Positions 1 through 9,867 of a stretch of DNA of 64,000 nt are shown here, piece after piece. The stretch is taken from assembly GCF_037392515.1 (NCBI RefSeq), contig NC_090280.1, positions 74,884,504 through 74,948,503 on the forward strand. Reading direction: 5' to 3'. This DNA is from Haliotis asinina. Its lineage: Eukaryota > Mollusca > Gastropoda > Lepetellida > Haliotidae. The notes beneath the pieces were generated by a model. The model was not told where the DNA came from. It saw only the letters and a program-made list of their open reading frames with translations, and searched no databases. The stretch's first letter is position 1, and each line of letters opens with the position of its first letter. Both the position numbers and the translations under genes were made by a program.

Positions 1-774
1 AACACCAGTGTTGAGAACATGGGTTCGCGATAAGGGTCAGTAAAAACGTGCCTTAATGTCATGTCGAACCAGTAGTTTGCCCGAGTTGTAATAAAAGTTT
101 TAAATGTTTGTCAGTTACCTGGCGCCGCCCAGCATTTCGGTCATAAGGCGGCCATTTGTAGACGACCATTTAGTTTCATACAAATACTTTGAATCTTGAC
201 GAGTGACGGAACAGACAATCTTGACGCACAATATGGATGTTATCAGAGCTAAACCCGATCTGTCAATTTTGTCTTTCAACTGGTGCGTTCAAGTCGGTTA
301 TTCTTATGTTTGCTGGTTACAGGAATGGTTTCATTAATGTTCAAACCGTGTAATTAATTATGTAGTAAGTATTGTTACGCGTTGATTAGGATCTTGAAAC
401 TGAAACGATCCCAGTAATCAGTCCGTAGAGGAACTGGTCTCGAAACCAACAAACAGTTAAGAAATGTGTTGTAATTTAGAACTGCATTATAAAATCAACT
501 AAGTTTACAAATCCATACAGATGTATCACGATGAAAGTACAAAATGGAGGCACTGCAGTCAATGAAATGCTAAGATAACGTATTATAAGAGCCGTGCTTA
601 TAGCGACAATATTCACCTCTAAGCCACACTAATCCAACTTCCGTTGGAAACAGGCTACCAAGTGGGAATTACATTAAAAGCGACACATCATAATGATGTA
701 TATCAATCAACATTCGTATGAACAAGACAATGCGATATTGTACGGACGTTTCATCTTACAAATACCTTTTTCAG
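1..774 (+). other. Intron of SLC13 copy A at window edge
   Basis: No coding exon is seen. The stretch ends at the AG acceptor of the first visible exon at 775. From about 151 onward it is closely similar to 52336-52977 and 53476-54118, the introns before the two exon-6 copies of gene B. Bases 1-150 have no counterpart there, so the segmental similarity appears to start near 150. Confidence 0.75.
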
Positions 775-921
775 CGACGGATCAGACATATCCGACGAAG
801 CAGAGTTTACCCGTTTGAAGAAGGCTCTGTCTCTATGTATTGCATACGGGGCTAACTCCGGAGGCATCGCAAGTCTTACAGGAACTGGACCAAATCTCGT
901 TCTGAAGGGGCAAACAGACGA
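775..921 (+). CDS. SLC13: SLC13 copy A exon 6
   Basis: It starts after TTTTTCAG and ends at GA|GTGAGT; 147 nt, phase 2 in and phase 2 out. It encodes an acidic linker (SDISDEAEF) followed by [10 protein letters not shown] and [12 protein letters not shown], the conserved SLC13 stretch after the first SNT-motif half. Equivalent to the two exon-6 copies of gene B. Confidence 0.93.
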
Positions 922-3900
922 GTGAGTGTAGAATGAGTGATATATACCTACAACATATGAGTGTATGTAGAATGAGTTATATATCTACAACAGATGAGTG
1001 AGTGTAGAATGAGTTATATACCTCCAATTTCCAGTCTTACGGAGTAAATGGGCGTGTACGACTATGACTAAGCAAGGCCAGTTTTCTATTTGTTTTGGGA
1101 GGTTGTTATTGTCCAAGGTCAAAAGAAAGCATGGTGTCAAGTTATGATTTTACTAAAAACGATCCAGTTTATCGAATTGCTGATGGGGTTGCATAAACGA
1201 CAATTTTTAACGGTAATGGTATCACAATTCATGGTAACAACATGCTGTTCCAGACTATACAACGACCGTGGTATTGAGTCCCCCGTCAACTTTGCCTCCT
1301 GGATGGCCTACGGATTCCCCTTGTCTGTTGTCGTCCTCATTGTCTGCTGGTGCTGGCTCAACATTCTGTACCTTAGATGCAAGTAAGAATATTTGGCTAT
1401 TATTGTTTGTTTACGACGCACTCTACAATCTTCTATCTACATGACGACCGTATGGAAATAATCGAAATTGGGCAACACATGTCGGTGATTGACAAAATGG
1501 GCATCGTTCTATGCACTTGGGGTAGCATTACATGCATCAAGAGAGGCTGAAAACGCATTAGTCGCCCCTAAAGACATCATGTCGTGCTGAAGACCAAGAC
1601 CCAACGTGCTCAGTTATGTACATATACTGTTGGAATATTGTTAAGTGCAGCGTTAAACACCAAATCAACTATCCGACCTCTTTTATTATGATGCGACACA
1701 TCACCACTCTCCCAGCACTAAATGTACCTCAAACACTCCTATAAATTATAGCATTTACTTTCTTTTTCACCATGTTTGGGTCAATAAATGGATACGATAT
1801 ATACGGAACGTGACAGTTAAAAATAGAAACATTGTTTAGCTAATAGTCTTTCATGCCATCGAAGAGGTGTCCTAATTTGGCACAAAGTATGATAGCTTTC
1901 GTCACTTGGAAATGCCCTACATTTCCTCTCAGAATGGAATAATGACTACCTGTTTAATTGCATGTTGCAGGGGTCTCTGCGCTTGCTTGAGCGATGACCC
2001 TTTAAGAAAGATCCAGTCCCAGAAAGTGAGGAATGTCATCGTGACAGAGTACAAGAAACTTGGCCCCATCACGTGAGCTTTCATTTTTATTACTCTCGGG
2101 TTCTGTTTCTTCCTGTAGGAAGTGTACAGCCACAGCAATTGTTCCAACACAACGTATTACACAATCATTTTATTGTGGGTTTGAGAAAAAGATAATAAAA
2201 AGACATCGGAATCAGCAAATGAAATTACCACATTTACGAAACGTATGGGTCTGGTGCAGATGTTTGCCTACAATTGAAGTAATAAAGTCGTCAACTAGTC
2301 CAGAACGTGCTATCAGCAAGCTTACCTTGCCTTGAGTTCAAGGCCGTTCAATAAAAAGGATTCTGCTTTCTGATGTTTCTTGTACATAGTGGGTATTTCA
2401 GAAGACTGGTAAAATATTACAATATGCTGCATATTTTCCTGCAAATGTTTACTGCATTGTAATGTGCTTTGTTATCAGGTACGCCCAGGCCAATGTCATG
2501 GTCTTATTTGTTCTACTGGTTATTTTCTGGGTCTCGCGAGATCTCGGAGGAGTTGGTGGCTGGGGAGATCTATTTGACCATAAGTAAGTTTTAAAACTGT
2601 AACGTAACGGTTTTTTTATTTCTTTTGAAAACACCATAAGAAGCATCTTAGTTATAACCACAAACCTGTAGAAACTGAACTCTATGGGACATTTTCAACA
2701 GCTCAAATTGACCCGCAAATACCGAATTTGAATAAAACCCCAAACATGAACTTGTAAGAGACATTTTCTTTGCAGCTTGGTAAAAGATTCGACCCCTGCA
2801 GTTTTCTTGGCAGTGCTGCTGTTTGTTTTTCCTTCTAAACTACCACGTGTCTTTTGTCTCCGGAAAAACTGTAAGTTTGGTTATGAAACACTGAACCTTG
2901 TCCATCACACTTTGTATCTCTGTAAAACAATCTTTGTATGTTTGAAATTATAAATGATAGGCACTTACGGACACCTACTTTAGGTAGATGTGGGCTATAA
3001 CTTTCAAAATCTCCTTAGAGTCGAACAGTTTTTGGAGACGGAATGGGATTTTATCCGTAGAAAATACAGAAAACGATGAAAGTGCTTATGATTTGAAATG
3101 GGGCGCACCATGAAATAAGTAACAGTTTTCCAAGGAGTTTGTTTAAAAAATATAATTGTGCAGGTTTAATTTTATAAAACATTTGGTTTTGCAACTTTAG
3201 CTGAAAATGTCTGTAGACTCTGTACTAAACGCCAGCCCTGGACCTCCTTCAAGTGTACTTTTTTCTACAGCGTATGAAATGACTGAAGAAGAGAAGGTAG
3301 AAGCCGAGGCTCCAATCACACCATTACTAACGTGGAAGGTCCTCCACGAGAAGATGCCATGGGCACTCTTCCTCCTGCTAGGAGGCGGATATGCTCTTGC
3401 TAAGGGCTGTGAGGTAGGATCTTTATTGTCAAAGATGCATGTTTGTTTGCTTGGACACATATATAATGCTTGGTAAGGGCTGTGATGTAGGATCTTTATT
3501 GTAAAAGACGCATGTTAGTTTGCTTGGACACATATAATGCTCTCTCTAAGGGCTGTGAGGTAGGATCTTTATTGTCAAAGATACATGTGTGCTTGCTTGG
3601 CCACATAAAATGCTCTTGCTGAGGGCTGTAGGGTTGGATCGTTATTGTCAAAGATGCATGTTTGTTTGCCTGGCCACATATACTACTCTTGATGAGGGCT
3701 GTAGGGTTGGATCGTTATTATCAAAGATACATATAATGATGCTCTTGCTAATGGCTGTTGGGTAGGATCTTTATTGTGCAAGACGCAAGTGTGTTTGCTT
3801 TCGACAGATATAATGCTCTTGCGAAGCCTGGATGTAAAAAAAGCGTTGCTCTTTACGGTGAAGGCGGGTTCGATTCCTCACATGGGTACAAAGTGTATGT

Positions 3901-6364
3901 CATTTCTGGTGTAATTTGCTGGGGCTTTTGTTTGTTTGCTTATTGTTTTTTTAACGTATAAAGCATAAAGCGGCGTAAAACCATACTCGCTCTGGATACT
4001 GCATAACAGAAAAGTAACTAGTTCTACTTTGTGTTCATTTCAGGAGTCGGGCCTGTCTTACTGGATAGGTACTCAGCTGCAGGTGATGAAGGGCCTGAAT
4101 CCGTGGCTGCTGCTTCTGATTATCTGTTACGTGTGTGCTGCAGCAACAGAGGTCACCAGCAACACAGCAACAGCAACACTCGTTATGCCGATCCTGTCCA
4201 ACCTGGTACGCTACATGTTTGTGTTTGTGTTTGTGTTTTCGTCAGTGGCGTAGTGTGTAATATAAATGACGTCATAGCCCATAATTGGTTTATCAGGAAT
4301 TAAGAAAGCTGACTACAACATGTGTCCATGTAATCATTATACAAATGGGACTGTACAAATTCAATAAAATGACTTAAAACAATTTCATTTCACTGATTCA
4401 CGATTTCCTTCACACGAAATCAAAGAACTTTACGAAGTTAAAAGCTTTCCCTTATGTGATGTTTATTTGATAATATTCCAGATATTCATGTTCAAACTCA
4501 GTATTCATACGAATTGAATTTCATCTTAGTGTGTAAATGTTATCCAAATGTAAGATGTTTGTATTTACCGCATAAGTTCTATCAAATCCCACCATTCATA
4601 AGTTTAATATGCTTATGTCAATTGGCAATCAAGGTATTTATATACACCATGGAAGGAAACTTACAGATTCACCCTTCTTCCAATAATGTCAGATTTTCCT
4701 TTGTATATTTTGTAAATCAGTTTATCTGTTGAACTTTATATTCACACAAGTACCGCTCTGTACTGAAATATAGCCTAGGCCTATGGTCTCCACTACCATG
4801 AAATATAGAAAGACTGATTGTATAAGAATAATGACAAGCAATGTCATTGTATACGAGGGACGATAGGGTAGTCTAGTGGTCAGTGGTCCGATTCCCCACT
4901 AGGGTGCAATGTGTGAAGATCACGTCTGCTGTCAGCCGCAATGATGTTGCGGGAATATTGATAACAGCGATTACAAAACAAATTCATTCACCATTTATAC
5001 GAATGACGTTTTATATGCATCCTTAAGTATTCACAGATCAGTGAAGGTCAAAGGTAAAATAGGCGCTTTCCAATGCTTGCCATAATAGGCGACTAAGCGT
5101 GTCGTAAGAGGCGACTAAATGGATCGGGTGGTCAGGCTTGGTGACATGGTTGACATATGTCATCGGTTCCCAATTGCGCAGGTCGATACTCATGCTGTTG
5201 ATCGCTGCATTGTCTGGAACAGACTTGATTGTTTGCAGACTGCTGCCATATAGCTGGAATATTGCTGAGTGCGGCGTAAAACTAAACTTACTCACACTCA
5301 CTTAAGTATTCACAGATGATGTTTTCCTGGACTAAACAAACCCTGCTTTCCATTCTACAGGCTATTGGAACTGGAGTGAATCCGTTGTTCTACATGTTCC
5401 CGGCAGCCCTCTCTGTTTCATTTGCATACATGTTGCCCGCTGCCACGCCCCCAAATGCCATCGTCTTTGGCTACGGCCACATCAAAGTGTCCGACATGGT
5501 AAGCGTATATACTTGATACACACATTTTGCATTGTATATTCGATAAATGTCGGGATTACTTGAAGACAATATACGATCAACCAGATCTTACATAAACAAG
5601 TGTAATTTTACCATTTCTCAATATTTCTTTTTCATTATTGATGGTGTAGATAATCATAAGTGTTGATGGATGTGTCCTCGAAGGGGCTGTAGTACCGTAG
5701 AAGTATTCAAATGACAAAACTTTAGGGAGGATTAACTTTTCACAACATCGACGTTTCGGTATAGCTTCTTATACCGTTTTCAAGCAACCAACGTTTACAG
5801 CGCCACTCCAACAAAAAAAAAATAGAATTATTATCAAAAGAGGTTGCCTAGGACCAGGTCTTTCAAAGTGTATTTATTTCTATCCTAATATTAGTCAGGG
5901 ACAATGTCTACCATTGAGACACATTTAGCGTCCAAACAAGACATGTAACTCCAGCTTTGGTCCACGCTTGTAGCAAAAGCAAACGTCCCAATTGCCAATA
6001 CTATGGTGAGCTGTCGTTGGCGATTGCGATCTATGGCCTGTTTCATGTTGTAAAGTTTCATCATGATATGTGATAATCTAGTCATTTCAAAGTCATTTGA
6101 CGACAGGATAATATGACAACATTAATTAATCATGTATGCTAAACTCCTGTAGTTATCGCAGAAGTTCTGCCGATGTAACTAAATTTTAACTCACTCACTC
6201 ATTATTACTTTCAGGCGACAGCTGGAATCATGATGAACATTTTGGCCGTACCTCTGTTGCTCATGGCAACTGCCACATGGGGAAACGCCATTTTCCATTT
6301 TGATGTTGTCCCAGAGCCCTTCAGACTTAACGCAACCCTTCCGGTGAACATCACTTCTTCTTAG
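775..6364 (+). CDS. SLC13: SLC13 Na+/dicarboxylate-citrate transporter, copy A (3' part, nine exons)
   Basis: Exons at 775-921, 1254-1382, 1971-2072, 2479-2583, 2776-2870, 3271-3413, 4044-4205, 5361-5498 and 6215-6364 join in one frame to 389 codons plus TAG, all with GT-AG borders. Family marks are LTGTGPN in the first exon, YKKLGPIT before a membrane segment, [14 protein letters not shown], the second Ser-Asn-Thr sodium/substrate motif ([14 protein letters not shown]), [16 protein letters not shown] and a C-terminal tail with N-glycosylation sequons. SLC13 proteins move succinate, citrate or similar anions into cells together with several Na+ ions at the plasma membrane. The first five exons (TM1 to the first SNT motif) must lie before the window. 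Copy B at 32576-59455 shows the complete design. Which SLC13 member (A2, A3 or A5 type) it matches cannot be settled by eye. Confidence 0.94.
905..1030 (+). repeat. 37-39 bp minisatellite covering the exon 6 5' splice site (copy A, ~3 units)
   Basis: The unit runs roughly CAACAGATGAGTGAGTGTAG followed by AATGAGTTATATACCTA. The first unit is the exon end itself (ACAGACGA|GTGAGTG). About three degenerate units are present here, against about five after B exon 6a and six after B exon 6b. Confidence 0.85.
1254..1382 (+). CDS. SLC13: SLC13 copy A exon 7
   Basis: Acceptor GTTCCAG, donor AA|GTAAGA; 129 nt. It encodes [16 protein letters not shown] and a hydrophobic segment rich in Val, Cys and Trp ending in LYLRCK. 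It differs from copy B by one base, Asp for Ala in LYN(D/A)RG. Confidence 0.93.
1571..1665 (+). repeat. Degenerate SINE 3' part in intron 7
   Basis: It carries a worn GTTGGAATATTG...AGTGCAGCGTTAAAC block with preceding GCTGAAGACCAA. The same remnant is at about 55030-55125 in copy B, so the insertion predates the duplication. Confidence 0.5.
1971..2072 (+). CDS. SLC13: SLC13 copy A exon 8 (cytoplasmic loop)
   Basis: Acceptor TTGCAG, donor AC|GTGAGC; 102 nt. It encodes a Cys- and Lys/Arg-rich loop ending [13 protein letters not shown], where YKKLGPIT is typical of SLC13. This is the fastest-changing exon between the two copies: five of about eight changes alter an amino acid. Confidence 0.93.
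2479..2583 (+). CDS. SLC13: SLC13 copy A exon 9
   Basis: Acceptor TTATCAG, donor AA|GTAAGT; 105 nt. It encodes a membrane helix and its flank: [10 protein letters not shown], then [17 protein letters not shown]. It differs from copy B by Val/Gly and Leu/Arg changes plus two silent changes. Confidence 0.93.
2776..2870 (+). CDS. SLC13: SLC13 copy A exon 10
   Basis: Acceptor TTTGCAG, donor T|GTAAGT; 95 nt. It encodes [20 protein letters not shown], a membrane segment typical of the family. The three differences from copy B are all silent. Confidence 0.93.
3271..3413 (+). CDS. SLC13: SLC13 copy A exon 11
   Basis: Acceptor TTTTTTCTACAG, donor GAG|GTAGGA; 143 nt. It encodes [18 protein letters not shown] and [14 protein letters not shown], a signature SLC13 segment. 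An open frame with an ATG at 3207 extends upstream, but the phase left by exon 10 only fits the 3271 acceptor. Confidence 0.94.
3393..3840 (+). repeat. ~73 bp minisatellite covering the exon 11 5' splice site (copy A, ~6 units)
   Basis: Each unit begins with the last bases of exon 11 (GCTCTTGCTAAGGGCTGTGA), keeps the donor G|GTAGGATC and continues with TTATTGTCAAAGATGCATGT and a TTTGCTTGGACACATATAAT segment. About six degenerate units follow the true exon end; some have GTAGGGTTGG in place of the donor. The matching array in copy B is at 56954-57415. Confidence 0.92.
3855..4000 (+). repeat. tRNA-derived SINE fragment in intron 11
   Basis: It starts with a B-box-like GGGTTCGATTCCTCACATGG and later has GCGGCGTAAAACCATACTCG. 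The central part is worn. Copy B has the same insertion at about 57445-57585, there with an expanded GTTT run. Confidence 0.65.
4044..4205 (+). CDS. SLC13: SLC13 copy A exon 12 (second SNT motif)
   Basis: Acceptor TTTCAG, donor CTG|GTACGC; 162 nt, phase 0/0. It encodes [12 protein letters not shown], a Leu/Ile-rich helix, and [19 protein letters not shown]. The Ser-Asn-Thr triplet is the C-terminal-half Na+/substrate motif of the family. All three differences from copy B are silent. Confidence 0.95.
4866..4978 (+). repeat. tRNA-derived SINE fragment (copy A only)
   Basis: GGGTAGTCTAGTGGTCAGTG followed by GTCCGATTCCCCACTAGGGT resembles A- and B-box parts of the tRNA-headed SINE, then GCGGGAATATTG. 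It lies within the 4610-5031 segment that is missing from copy B. Confidence 0.6.
5039..5300 (+). repeat. Full-length SINE with 17-bp target-site duplication in intron 12
   Basis: It has the head GTGAAGGTC, the middle GGCGACTAAATGGATCGGGT, then ATAGCTGGAATATTGCTGAG, GCGGCGTAAAAC and a CACTCAC tail. It is flanked by perfect 17-bp direct repeats, CTTAAGTATTCACAGAT, at 5022-5038 and 5301-5317. This is direct evidence of retrotransposition. The same insertion is in copy B at 58143-58407. Confidence 0.92.
5361..5498 (+). CDS. SLC13: SLC13 copy A exon 13
   Basis: Acceptor TTCTACAG, donor ATG|GTAAGC; 138 nt, phase 0/0. It encodes [37 protein letters not shown] and HIKVSDM, the conserved penultimate helix region. 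Its two differences from copy B are silent. Confidence 0.95.
6215..6364 (+). CDS. SLC13: SLC13 copy A exon 14 (terminal)
   Basis: Acceptor ACTTTCAG; it ends at TAG 6362-6364. It encodes [18 protein letters not shown] (last helix) and a tail ending [12 protein letters not shown] with two N-glycosylation sequons, NAT and NIT. Copy B ends two residues earlier and has lost the second sequon (VDIT). Confidence 0.95.
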   Translation, partial: ATAGIMMNILAVPLLLMATATWGNAIFHFDVVPEPFRLNATLPVNITSS

Positions 6365-6745
6365 GCTGATACTGCAGCTACCCGTGATCCTTTGATGCAC
6401 CCTAGCAGCATCACTTCAGAGTTTATGGAAATTTCTTATCTCTGTAAAACCTGCTTTAGGTCACACTTTTATCACTTCTACCTGGATCACATTTTCCACG
6501 GGCGCCGTAAGATAAAGTGATCTACGATTTTCTGTCTGATTTCTATGAATCCTGGATGACCACGGCTTGCGACGTTTGTGTTCACATTGTCTACGGGCAT
6601 CGTGCGATTCCGTTAGGGACAGGCCGAGGCAAACCTGCATGAAGGCTGCACAGGAATCGTACGGAGATTGTATGAAGATCTTACGGAGGCCGATGATCTT
6701 GCATCAGCCGTGCGGTTATCACACGGTCTCTAACTATTCCATTAA
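6365..6745 (+). other. 3' flank of SLC13 copy A
   Basis: Probable 3' UTR and flank. It is closely matched by 59456-59840 after copy B. No clear AATAAA signal is visible close to the stop codon, and no further coding exon is recognised. Confidence 0.5.
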
Positions 6746-6915
6746 AGGTTTAACGCCGCAGTCAGCAATATTCCAGCTACCAAGAATGTATATGTAGGCG
6801 GTCTGTAAATATTCGAGTCTGGACCAGACAATCCAGTGATCAACATGAAGATCGATTTACGTAACTGAGATTCGATACATTCGTCAATCAATCAGCGTGG
6901 GTTGCTGAAGATCAA
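6745..6915 (-). repeat. SINE, reverse orientation
   Basis: Reading the minus strand gives the head GATCTTCAGCAACCCACGCT and later GTCTGGTCCAGACTCGAATA, then GGAATATTGCTGACTGCGGC. The 3' (head) part is missing from copy B (59840-59986) because of the 730-bp indel. Confidence 0.75.
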
Positions 6916-6929
6916 CATATTATAAGTTA

Positions 6930-7030
6930 TCACATCGTCCCGATTAAGGTTGTATTACTCGGGACTGACATACAACCTTACGAGGGACTGATAAAACCCC
7001 GTATTTCCCTCGACACGATGTGATAACACA
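6930..7030. mobile_element. Small fold-back element (MITE-like), copy A only
   Basis: GTTATCACATCGT at the left is the exact reverse complement of ACGATGTGATAAC at the right. A second, inner inverted pair (AAGGTTGTAT and ATACAACCTT) lies between. The ~97-bp palindromic design suggests a non-autonomous DNA element. It lies inside the 730 bp that are absent from copy B. Confidence 0.6.
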
Positions 7031-7216
7031 TTTATCTAGCTGAATGTTTTCACTAAATCAAAACAAAACAACACGCATTGAATCGACTTGCCGACATGTT
7101 GACACCAGCTGATCGTTTGACCTCAATGCACCGCACGTTACTAAAGGCTTGTCGATGCACGCTTTTCTCACTTCTCGCGTCGTCACTGAGGCGTAGCGGG
7201 AGGATATGACTTTCAC

Positions 7217-7250
7217 AGCGGGAGTATAAAAGTCGTGTACTCCCGCTGGC
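7217..7250. repeat. Perfect 11-bp inverted repeat
   Basis: CAGCGGGAGTA and TACTCCCGCTG are separated by 12 bases. It is in the copy-A-only segment near the fold-back element and may belong to the same or a related element. Confidence 0.6.
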
Positions 7251-7424
7251 GGATCGTGATGGATGTACATGGTATTTTATCAGAGTCACGTGGACCAACC
7301 AAAACTCGACATTCTTACATGAGGCTAGATAAAGGACGTTTGCAATTGTACAGGAATACGTGTCTGGGAAGATCTGTCTCTTGAAACATTTTATTCGTCA
7401 TCCGTGTCAGGTTCATTTTCAGCA

Positions 7425-7625
7425 GAATTGGCCTTCTGCAACCAATGCTTGTCGTAAGGGGCGACAAACGGGAGCAGGTGGTCAAGCACGCTGACTTGGT
7501 TGATGCATATCATGGTGTCCTAATTGTGCGGATGGATTGTCACCGCTTCAGCCACTGGTTTCTCCGGTTTAGACTCGATCTGATAGTCGGAATATTGCTT
7601 CAACAACTCACACCCAGGTTATCCG
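7425..7625 (+). repeat. Degenerate SINE, copy A only
   Basis: GCAACCAATGCTTGTCGTAA, GGGCGACAAACGGGAGCAGG and TGACTTGGTTGATGCATATC follow the SINE head and middle; the 3' part is worn. The 730-bp indel ends near its right end. Confidence 0.6.
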
Positions 7626-7941
7626 TCGATAATATCTATCTATATCAGTAAGTTGTTTTAGACGTTCGCCAAACTGCAGATCATACTTTCATTTCAAAAA
7701 TTCTATCAAATTCTAATTCTTCAAACACTGTTTTTCCTATAACCAGAAAATAATGTGCTACTGACATAACTGCCATTTGTCTGTTCTTCCACTTGTGTTT
7801 CTTTCTAAAACATCTTCATTTCGTCCGACGAAAAAGTCAAACGTCGTCCTGACGAGCAACAAAGGTAATTCGAGTAACCTCCTTTCCTTATAGAAAATGT
7901 GTGCTGTCGCTCATTGTGTCAGAACGCCCAGATATTGAGTA

Positions 7942-8244
7942 ATGAGTATATCAAATCGCTTGGTTAAATTATCTCAGCAAACGCATGGTAGTGTTTTTGT
8001 TGGATTATGTTTCACGTTTCCAGACGAAAATCTTTACGTAAGATTATTTATAGTGTGTTTGGAAAATATTTATAACATAACATGCTCTCCGTTTATCGGT
8101 ACCATTCATACTTGTTCTCCAGACCGTAAAGTATATATTACAAACGGAAGAGAGCTTTATTTGGGAATTTTTGAAATTTCTAAACCGGCTCAGACTTTTA
8201 ATTCATCTGTGCATCTCTATGGTCTACTTTTGTCGCTTTGTTGA
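7942..8244 (+). other. Unassigned open frame with membrane-segment end (copy A, interrupted)
   Basis: An uninterrupted ATG frame of 100 codons with Cys pairs (ITCSPFIG, TCSPDRKV) and a hydrophobic C-terminus that is cut here by TGA. In copy B (60305-60676) the TGA is TGG and the frame continues for 23 residues, mostly through a Leu/Phe-rich helix. I recognise no family. Nearly all copy A/B differences change the amino acid (six replacements plus the stop, against two silent), which is not what a conserved gene should show. It may be chance or a decaying single-exon gene. Confidence 0.25.
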
Positions 8245-8514
8245 CTTGTTCTGTTTGTCTTATATTATTTTTTTTATTATTGATGGCGTTGGGAAATAGA
8301 TTTAGGAAAATCTAAAGACCATCAAATGACAAGACTCGGTTCTTAGCCCCGTTCTCTGCTCAGCTATTTTGTCTCATGATCATCCCGAAGGAGATGGCTA
8401 AAAAGGCAACAAAGATGGTGTTTATGAACTCCTCGCCAACCACACGTTCCAACACCGAATGTGTAAAGATGTGTACATACCCTATAGTCCCCAGCAGCCC
8501 AGTGACGATGAGTG

Positions 8515-8640
8515 ACCTTAGTTTGACGCTGCTTTTAGCAATAGTCCGGCAATATCACGGCGGGGGAACACCAGAAATGGGGTTCAAACATTGTACCCAT
8601 GGGGGCATAGAACGCCTAACAACCAGACTACCCCACCGCT
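8515..8640 (-). repeat. tRNA-derived SINE, reverse orientation
   Basis: Plus-strand text GACGCTGCTTTTAGCAATAG, TCCGGCAATATCACGGCGGG and AACACCAGAAATGGGGTTCA is the reverse complement of the tRNA-headed SINE body. The paired insertion is at 60890-61010. Confidence 0.8.
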
Positions 8641-8748
8641 CCCTGAGACAGTATCACCATGGTTGTAACGTATTAATTTTCCACTATGATAGTCATCTTT
8701 GGTTTGTCTATACCATACACCATAGAAAAGAATGTTTAAAAAAACGTT

Positions 8749-8825
8749 GGGATAGCCTAATGGTTAAAGTGCCCCCTCGTCACGCTGAAGACCCTGGTTC
8801 GTTTCCTCTCGTGGACAATAAATGA
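8749..8825 (+). repeat. tRNA-derived SINE head
   Basis: GATAGCCTAATGGTTAAAGT and, 35 bases on, a B-box-like CCTGGTTCGTTTCCTC. Copy B (61117-61195) keeps the canonical GGTTCGATTCC. The body is missing after the head in both. Confidence 0.75.
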
Positions 8826-9236
8826 TGCCCTTTGTTGTAAAATTTTGTTATTGCTGGGATGTTCATTAAAAGATATTCTGGAGTTACCCATTCTACCGAT
8901 TCAAGTATGTTTACGTTTGCCTTGATACTGCATATGTTTAATCAGAACAACGTTAAGTGAGGGCGTGGTACTGTTATACGGTACATCTGATTGGGTATTT
9001 GGTAATGTAGAAACAAGAATAAAGATAAAGTTTGTATTCGCTTTGTTGTCTATTTTGAAATCACCAGTCGACAAGGAAACCTTTGCGGCAGGAAGTGCGT
9101 TCGGTAATGCCTGTGAGTCGTAACAAAAGATAGAAGTGCGTCTTACTGACCTAGAGTCCCGAACAATGCAGGAACTGCAATAAAAGGGAGATTGCCATGT
9201 TTGTCTGTTGTTTCTCAACAATATTCTAGTAAAGAA

Positions 9237-9415
9237 CGGCGATCTGTAGATATTCCAGTCTAGACCAGACAATGTGGTGATCAACACCTACAATGTGCAT
9301 TATCTGTGCAAGTGGGATTTAATGACATGCTCAACCAGGTTCGTGAGCCCGATCTCGTTAGTCGTCTCTTACGAAAGGCGCGGGCTGCTGAAGACCAATT
9401 CTAACCACGAGCATG
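9237..9415 (-). repeat. SINE, reverse orientation
   Basis: The minus strand reads CGTGGTTAGAATTGGTCTTC, GAGACGACTAACGAGATCGG and GTCTGGTCTAGACTGGAATA, the head and middle of the type-1 SINE. The matching insertion is at about 61632-61803. Confidence 0.75.
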
Positions 9416-9509
9416 CAAAGCATAGACCGGACGGTGACAGCTGTTGATTTCCTTATCATGAAATATGTTGTACAGAAATCTTCCCATTTTTTCACTTGCC
9501 ATTGTACCT

Positions 9510-9700
9510 CTGAAGATCAGCGTTAGAACTGATTGCAGCAGCCAAAGCTTGAGAGGCGACTAACGAGATTCTGTGTTCTGGATCTGACACATGTCATCTT
9601 ATCCAGATTATGCAGATCGATGTTCATGTTATTATCACTGGATTGTCTGCTCACTGGATTGTCTGCTTTCAGATCACCGCCACACGAGCCGACTTTTGAC
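9510..9700 (+). repeat. Degenerate SINE
   Basis: CTCTGAAGATCAGCGTTAGA, GAGGCGACTAACGAGATTCT and GCAGATCGATGTTCATGTTA follow the type-1 SINE. A short internal duplication (CACTGGATTGTCTGCT, twice) is visible. The copy B partner is at about 61903-62080. Confidence 0.7.
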
Positions 9701-9744
9701 CTCAACTACAACATATAGACACCAAGGGAGTGTTCTGGTGTATA

Positions 9745-9865
9745 ACGGAATCATATGCATGTGAACAGACATGAACTCTACGCATGTGCTCAGGTGTCCG
9801 CTTTACGCATTTGTAGAGATGTGCGCTCTACCCATGTGTTCCCATATGCGCTCTATCCATGTATA
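9745..9865 (+). repeat. GTGCTCTATGCATGTG-type minisatellite, left part (copy A)
   Basis: Degenerate ~25-bp units of the form ...GTGCGCTCTACCCATGTGTT... The array is interrupted by the SINE at 9868-10136 and resumes after it. Copy B has the same arrangement (62145-62260). Confidence 0.75.
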
Positions 9866-9867
9866 CG

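Noticed and set aside
3207..3270. ATG and open frame upstream of SLC13 exon 11
   Set aside because: The phase left by exon 10 only fits the acceptor at 3271. In copy B the same stretch has a deletion that shifts the upstream frame.
8376..8825. 149-codon frame (and 60700-61384 in copy B)
   Set aside because: Largely composed of two tRNA-SINE pieces. The reverse strand of its first part reads like a hydrophobic helix (EFINTIFVAFLAISFGMIM) but has no defensible exon borders.
8901..9287. Minus-strand 128-codon frame (and 61352-61687)
   Set aside because: It starts inside a SINE and shows no domain; copies differ mainly by replacements.
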